This document shows, piece by piece, positions 58,641 through 64,000 of a stretch of DNA of 64,000 bases. The stretch is taken from assembly GCA_963921425.1 (NCBI GenBank), contig OY992832.1, positions 24,278,835 through 24,342,834 of the forward strand. Reading direction: 5' to 3'. Numbering within the stretch: the stretch's first letter is position 1; every line of letters begins with the position of its first letter. Source of the stretch: Dryas octopetala (taxonomy: Eukaryota > Streptophyta > Magnoliopsida > Rosales > Rosaceae). A model generated the notes under the pieces. It did no database searches. It had not been told where the DNA came from and worked only from the letters and a program-made list of their open reading frames with translations. The translations under genes and the position numbers were made by a program.

Positions 58641-60180
58641 ACATCCACCCACACACTCATGTATGTGAGCACACAGACGATACAGGCTTTTGTTTTTTTG
58701 GCCATACACGGAAGATACAGGCTAAAGGATGAGGTTGTCTTTTCTTTGGGAGGAGAGACTTTGTTTTTGTTAAATAATTGAATATTGAGGTGATTACATT
58801 TGGTCTTTGAATGTGCAGAAAACAGTGTGTGCAGACCTTCAGTGTTTTCGATTTCCTGAGGGACATTGTCAGTAAGGTTCCTGATTTAGGTGGTTCTGAT
58901 GCAGCTGGTGAGGATCGTTCTGTTGCAAAAAGAAGGTTTGGAAATGTGTAATTTTGTATAATTGTTTTAGTAGCTGAAATGAGAGGGATTTTCATTAGTG
59001 TTAATGTTATTGATTTTATGCTCTTTGTTTTAATGATTTCTCAGGAAAGTAGTTGCCGATGACGAAGACAATGATAGTGATGAGGAGTCCAAGAGGAGTA
59101 AGATGATGGTAAAAATCATGTCTTCCAGAATTTTAATCAAACCATTGCATTTCATTAAATTCACCTAATTAATCCTGTTGCTGGTGCTAATTAGTTGATG
59201 CATGGCCCTTATTGCTGTAACCTTAACTTATTTTATTACTATTATTAAGGTGGTTTTTGTGAAGTTTGATTGTAAACTATAGAATTAGTTGGATAAAATT
59301 TTTTAACTGATGTCTAAATTACAAAGGCTGGAGAATGTCTTTGTAGTACTGTGAGTTATTCAGCATACAACAGGTTTTATTGGTTTAATAAAAAATGCAT
59401 TTGCATCTTCTGACTCTAGATTGGAATGGAACAATGGAAATGTATCCGAAAATTGAAGAATTTAAGTGATCGATCTTTTTTCTATTGCAGCATGAGGCTG
59501 GCCCCAGCATTGGAAGTGGCAGGGGAAGGGGTAGGGGCAGGGGCAGAGGTCGCAGGCGCGGCAGTCAGACAGTAGAGAGGGAGACAGCTGCACGGAATGA
59601 GAAATATGAAGATGATCTGGAAGTTGATAGGCACGACGAGCTTGATGGAAACCTTGAGAGGCTGGACGATGAAACAGATCCTGAAGGGTCAAAAGAGAAT
59701 ATTTCAGGTGGAAAAAATACAGAAACACGAAGGGGTAGGGGCAGGGGTAGGGGCAGGGGTAGAGGTCGTGGGCGTTGTAGTCGGTCAGTAGAGAGGGAGA
59801 CAGCTGCACCTAATGAGAAATATGAAGATGATCTAGACATTGATAGGCACAACGACAAGCTTGATGAAAGCCTTGAGAGGCTGGATGATGAAACAGAACC
59901 TAAAGGGTTGAAAGAGAATATTTCAGGTGGCAAAAATACAGAAACACCAGTTCGGAATTTTGACTTGAATGTGGACTTGAATGAAAATGGGGATTTGACG
60001 CCTATGTCAGCTGCTCCTCCTGCTAGGTCATCATCAAAGAAGATCACTCCAGAAATGAAGCACGAGGAATATTTAGGTTGGTCTTTGATGGATATTGAAA
60101 AGATGGCCATTGATCCCATGCATCTTGCCAACTTAAGTAGGAGGATTGATGAGGATGAGGAAGATTATGATGAAAGTTAA
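54792..60180 (+). CDS. NC2-alpha / DRAP1-type corepressor (NF-YC-like histone-fold protein), 356 aa, six coding exons
   Basis: Exons: 54792-54824, 58174-58246, 58371-58464, 58819-58935, 59045-59108 and 59491-60180. All introns have GT/AG ends and consistent phase; intron 1 is 3.3 kb. Residues 7-95 are an H2A-like histone fold (TRFPAARIKKIMQADEDVGK, then VSKALELFLQDLCDRTYG and TMSSLHLKQCV) matching NC2-alpha/Dr1-associated protein rather than NF-YC proper. It pairs with NC2-beta (Dr1) and holds TBP on DNA, repressing or tuning pol II initiation. Residue 128 onward is one large exon with two copies of an Arg-Gly tract plus an acidic ERETAA..NEKYEDDL..ERLDDET segment. This is followed by FDLNVDLNENGD and a conserved EYLGWSLMDIEKMAIDP tail. 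The C-terminus is highly acidic. Confidence 0.93.
58579..58642. repeat. compound (TC)n(AC)n microsatellite in an intron
   Basis: About 18 TC units then about 13 AC units inside the third intron of the NC2-alpha gene. Open frames here are artefacts. Confidence 0.95.
59515..59946 (+). repeat. 216-bp in-frame tandem duplication in the last NC2-alpha exon
   Basis: The word AGTAGAGAGGGAGACAGCTG occurs at 59571 and 59787, giving a period of 216 bases or 72 codons. Each unit encodes an RG-rich tract, ERETAA.NEKYEDDL, a diverged middle, ERLDDET and ENISGGKNTET. The copies differ at a number of sites, so the duplication is not brand-new and has kept its frame. Confidence 0.85.
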
Positions 60181-60640
60181 CCAACCATGATAATGTGTAG
60201 GTATCAGTATCAGTTCTTTTCTTCTGGAATATGGGGTGGAGTAGATGTTAGGGAAGGTTAGGGTGCATAGTAGGCAGAGGAAGGAATCTGAATTCACCAT
60301 TCTAGACAAGGGTAGGACTGTAGTTCTTCTGTTTTGGGCTTCTTTGGAAGTTTGTATATGTTTATATATATCAGACACAATAGTTGAAAACATTTGATTT
60401 TCTAGCCTTCTAGGCAATACGGGAAGTCTTTAAATTTATTTAGCTTCAGGCCAAAAAATAAAAAGAATTGTTTCTTGTTCCCATGTTTCAGCAAGGATTT
60501 TTCCGTCTTTTGCACTCAATATTATGGACTGTTTGATGGCTTATTTCAATTTTCGTAGTATTTAGTCGTAGGGATTTTTTCCGAACATGTAGAAAGATAA
60601 ATTAGTCCGTGTATTTACATAATAGGAAATTATCTCATAG
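60181..60640 (+). terminator. 3' untranslated region of the NC2-alpha gene
   Basis: Follows the stop codon; an AATAAA signal lies at 60457-60462 in an A-rich context. The exact cleavage site cannot be read from sequence. Confidence 0.45.
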
Positions 60641-60654
60641 CATGGTGTAAATGA

Positions 60655-60845
60655 TTCTAACTTAAAAAGTTGTAAAAGACAATTTCTGTATTTTTTACAG
60701 ATGCAATTGTATTTTTACAAATCCACTGATTTTACAGATGTATTTATTGTATTTTTATAGATGCACTGATTTTTTTGTGCAAATGCACTTGTTGTATTTT
60801 TAAAAATGCATTGAGTTATTTTTCTCAGATGCATTGATATATATA
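60655..60845. repeat. degenerate tandem repeat of a TTTTTACAGATGCACTGATT-like unit
   Basis: Four to five imperfect copies, about 40-45 bp apart, of a unit containing TGTATTTTTA(C/T)A(G/A)ATGCA, ending at the (TA)n tract next to the MITE. Confidence 0.55.
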
Positions 60846-60859
60846 TATATATATATATA

Positions 60860-61257
60860 GGCTCCTTCTGTTGAGGTATACCTCAACTTATTTATGTTGA
60901 GGTATACCTTGTTGGGGCCCACACGAGTCGTTTTGTGTCGATCCGAACCGTTCAATTTTTACATCTCCGTAAATAGATCATCCTTGCAAAAAATTAGCCA
61001 AATCGGAAATTATTTGCCTATCTAACTTTGATCAAATAAATGGACGAACCAAATATTTTCGATGAAACCGTCTATTTGTTTGATCAAAGTTAGATAAGCA
61101 AATGATTTCCGATTTGGCTAATTTTTTTGCAAGGATGATCTATCAATGAAGATGATCCTTGCGAACGGTTCGAATCGACACAAAACGACTCGTGTAGGCC
61201 CCAACAAGGTTATACCTCAACATAAATAAGTTGAGGTATACCTCAACAGAAGGAGCC
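60860..61257. mobile_element. palindromic MITE inserted in a (TA)n tract
   Basis: Nearly perfect arms of about 190 bp: the left begins GGCTCCTTCTGTTGAGGTAT and the right is its complement. The arms are joined by a short loop (about 61040-61070), so the whole would fold into one long hairpin. (TA)n runs flank both sides (60840-60859 and 61259-61278), as in Micron-type MITEs that target TA microsatellites. No coding capacity. Confidence 0.8.
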
Positions 61258-61465
61258 TGTATATATATATATATATATTTTTAGATATATTGAGTTGACC
61301 CTTATTTGAATTTTAACATTTAGCTAACTTATTTGGCTGTTTGTCCTGTAGACCAATAATTTTAGTTGTCCTTGCTTCCCACACAACACTTCAGGTGCGA
61401 TCAATCCCAAACATGTGCGATCGATCATACAAAATCTTGCTGCCAGAGAAGAACTCCAAGTGGGA

Positions 61466-61745
61466 CACTACACGAAATTTGGGCATTGGTGACAGGCAAT
61501 TTGATCACTGCGTCATCACTAGAGCCAACTGATTAAATCCTTTCAGTGATGAAAAGTCCCTCGTCACTAAAAATAGCAGAATTAGTGACCACATTTTTTA
61601 TCACTAAACACCTCAAAATTTTGTCACTAAAACCTACCAATTTGTCACTAAATCCAGGGGTCACATGCATATCTTAGTGAGGAACATCAATCATCACTAA
61701 AACATTTCGTCACTAAAAATCATTTTCGTCACTAAAAGTAATTAT
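61466..61745 (+). mobile_element. CACTA transposon terminus with subterminal repeats
   Basis: Begins CACTACACGAAATTTGGGCA, then more than ten copies of TCACTAAA-type words in both orientations over 280 bp, the usual transposase-binding array at CACTA ends. The opposite terminus and any transposase are not found in the window, so this is a broken or one-ended copy. Confidence 0.7.
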
Positions 61746-61779
61746 TTACAAACCATTATTTGGTTATTAATACAAGTTC

Positions 61780-62480
61780 TCCTTAATGTTATTGATTACT
61801 TGTCAATCATGGTTTTACATATGTTTTCCATACAACTTACTAAATAGTATATATCAACTGTGTAGTCTCATCTGTACCCTCATCAACTCTATGGTAGGTC
61901 TCCCGCTGTCGGCCACATCGATGAGGCATGATACCTTTATGAAAGCTAGAAAGCTAAAAACTTATCAATTATAAAGATGTACATTCACTGCGGAATTAAG
62001 GAATCTGAAACCTAATGCTCTGATACCAAATCGACAGGACTGACCCCCAGAATCCACCCTAGACCTAGAGATGGCCCTGTGCGGTCCAACATCATATAGA
62101 CATCGGGCTCATTAACTTGAACTACCCTTGGGTTTAAAATAGGGAAATCGGTCAAAGGAAAATTCTATCGAAATTTCAGCAGTCTCTCCTGAAAATATGA
62201 CTATCCCGACCTGTGAAAAATGAAGGAAACACTTCTAAACCACAACAGCCACCCCAATCATAACCAAAGGGTCTCAGACCCGTCAAAGTACAGTGATACA
62301 ATTCGTTATCATCCTAGCATGGTTTATCAAAGCCATAACTAAACAAAGTTTACAACAAGATAAAAAGATTAACAAAATGGGAACATTTTCCTCAATTTTT
62401 CTGACTAGCTTCCTTTTGGTGCTGCTGCATGATTTAAATTGTTTCCATTCATTGGTTATTCCCTTCACAATACAGCTTTA
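61780..62480 (-). mobile_element. Ty3/gypsy chromovirus-like fragment (LTR, primer site, gag start)
   Basis: On the minus strand, LTR-like sequence (about 62480 down to 62041) with the TTTCAGCAGTCTCTCCTGAAAA..CCCGACCTG wording common in Tekay/Del-type LTRs is followed by a primer site TTGGTATCAGAGC (62029-62017) and a gag start MPHRCGRQRETYHRVDEG at 61929. The rest of gag, pol and the other LTR are missing. Fossil; lineage tentative. Confidence 0.65.
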
Positions 62481-62643
62481 ATGCACTAATAATATACAGA
62501 CCAATTCCTTGTGAAAAGAAATTGTTTTTTTTAGTTATATTAATTTTATTACCTCTAAGATTTTGCATAATTGCTAAAGTTCCTAATAACGTGGGCTGAG
62601 TTTGTTTCCTACGTTATTATTATTTTTAATATTATTTACAAAT

Positions 62644-63256
62644 GAGAAAAATTTACAAACATGACACATACTTTAATAGTTGTTTCATTTCAGGATATTA
62701 ATTTTGATTCGTATTAATGGATGACACATACTTTTATTTTGTGTTAATTAAGGACTTTTTTTTATCTCAACTTTGGCTTGGATCCATCAAAACTTCACCA
62801 AATTTAGCAAACTTATATTTGGTTTAAAGCTATGCATCTTCTCTTTACAATCATATAAAGATTACTCAAATCGGACATGTATAACTCCAGATAATTGGCC
62901 TAAAAGTAGGGTATTTGAAATTGTCCAATCGGACATCGGGGCAAAAATTTGAAAAATCGTTTCGGGTACCCTACTTTGGGGCTGATTATCTGGAGTTGTA
63001 GAGATCTGATTTGGGTGATTTTTATACGGTTGTAAAGAGGAGATGCATATCTTTAAATCCAGTATAATTTTTCTGAGTTTAGTGAAGTTTTAATAGGTCC
63101 AACGTCGGGCCAAAGTTGAGATAAAAACTGAAAAAAAAAACATAGTCTTTAATTGACACAAAATGAAAGTATATGTCCTCCATTAATACAAAACAAAATT
63201 AATGTCTTGAAATGAAACAACTATCAAAGTATTTGTACTCTTTGTAAATTTTTCCC
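62644..63256. mobile_element. large fold-back MITE with arms of about 290 bp
   Basis: The left arm (GAAAAATTTACAAA.. TTGTTTCATTTCAGGATATTAATTTTG.. TCTCAACTTTGGC.. AACTCCAGATAAT) and the complement of the right arm run in parallel almost to the centre near 62950. It is non-coding. No target duplication could be fixed. Confidence 0.75.
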
Positions 63257-64000
63257 TTTGAAAATAAACAAATTTTACTACTAACAAAAGCAACATTACA
63301 GAGCTTAGTGGACAAATAGTCGACCACAATAAACTAACAAAAGAAAACGAAACCTGTCAGCCATAAAACTACCAGTGACTCAGTGAGTATAAAACCCAGA
63401 TTAAACCAGAAAAATACCAAATAGAACTGAAAACTAGACAAAAACTATAGCTGCTTTCCAATGAAACAAAATTGCCGAAAATGAACAGCCACAAAGAAAT
63501 CAACTGTAACCCATAGTAGTTCTAAATCCATCTTTCTACAAATTTATGTCTTGAATATATACTTCCAATGTTACATCTTTACATTGACATAGAATAGGGT
63601 GCTAATGGCATTACTGAATCCCTACATATATTGCTTACAAAAAACAAGAACGAAAACCTTTGCTTATTTATGGTTTTTAGTATTGTTGGGGCCTCCTCAT
63701 TTTAGTCTTGTCTACTGGTGGATGGTGGTATATATATATATATATTTCTGCATTTAAATTATAAAATTCATACATTTAATTACCATTTTAATTATTCAGA
63801 GATTGCTACGTAGCTAGGTTTTCCTCATTTTGCATGGCATGTAAAAATTGAGTGCTTTTCATGGTAGACTCGTGACTTGTAATCCACTTCATAGTGTCTT
63901 CATCCGTTGGATAAACATTGATCAAGAGGAGATACAAGGACTTTGTTTCACTTGAAATTGTAAAATCTTATAATGTTCGGTTCTGATTTATTTTTGTTCG
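63257..64000. other. AT-rich right edge
   Basis: No gene, repeat family or RNA supported; a (TA)n run lies near 63730-63745. Confidence 0.5.

Overview
This is an AT-rich nuclear window from a flowering plant, most likely a eudicot. The evidence is short-exon GT/AG host genes, a plant calmodulin, a plant eEF1B beta, plant-type LTR retroelements, MITEs, and (GA)n/(CA)n microsatellites. I cannot name the species.

Layout. 1-2290 holds a Tourist-like MITE and the C-terminal fossil of a hAT transposase. 2292-13835 is a three-level nest. An old, decayed Ty1/copia pol fragment (minus strand) was hit by a second LTR element that now remains as a solo LTR of about 473 bp. A young Sirevirus-type copia element (2314-12086, minus strand, 1,660-bp LTRs, 5-bp target duplication) then inserted into that solo LTR. 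13930-15145 carries a degraded Ptta/En-Spm (CACTA-type) transposase. 18918-31455 is a 12.5-kb GC-rich Ty3/gypsy element of Tat type with 1,041-bp LTRs, a 5-bp target duplication, an exact 402-bp tandem duplication inside its RNase H region, a 71-bp tandem-repeat block, and a spliced antisense gene.

The right half (31.5-64 kb) contains the host genes. A calmodulin gene lies on the minus strand (35516-37055, 2 exons, 149 aa). A translation elongation factor 1-beta gene lies on the minus strand (43889-46039, 6 exons, 221 aa). An NC2-alpha/DRAP1-type histone-fold transcriptional corepressor gene lies on the plus strand (54792-60180, 6 coding exons, 356 aa) and has an internal 216-bp tandem duplication. 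A weaker candidate gene or pseudogene is on the minus strand at 47516-48660. These genes are not an operon and show no obvious joint pathway; they are ordinary single-copy-style plant loci separated by repeats.

The most unusual object is at 42151-43516. A riboflavin synthase coding sequence, truncated at its C-terminus, sits between long inverted terminal repeats flanked by a perfect 8-bp duplication. It therefore looks like a Pack-type DNA transposon carrying a host metabolic gene. The rest of the right half is filled with fold-back MITEs (37261, 39591, 46301, 49018, 60860, 62644), a truncated copia fossil (52177-53850), a CACTA terminus (61466) and a Ty3/gypsy chromovirus-like LTR fragment (about 61780-62480). 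No CRISPR array, rRNA or convincing tRNA gene was seen. Coordinates of splice sites and repeat ends were read by eye.
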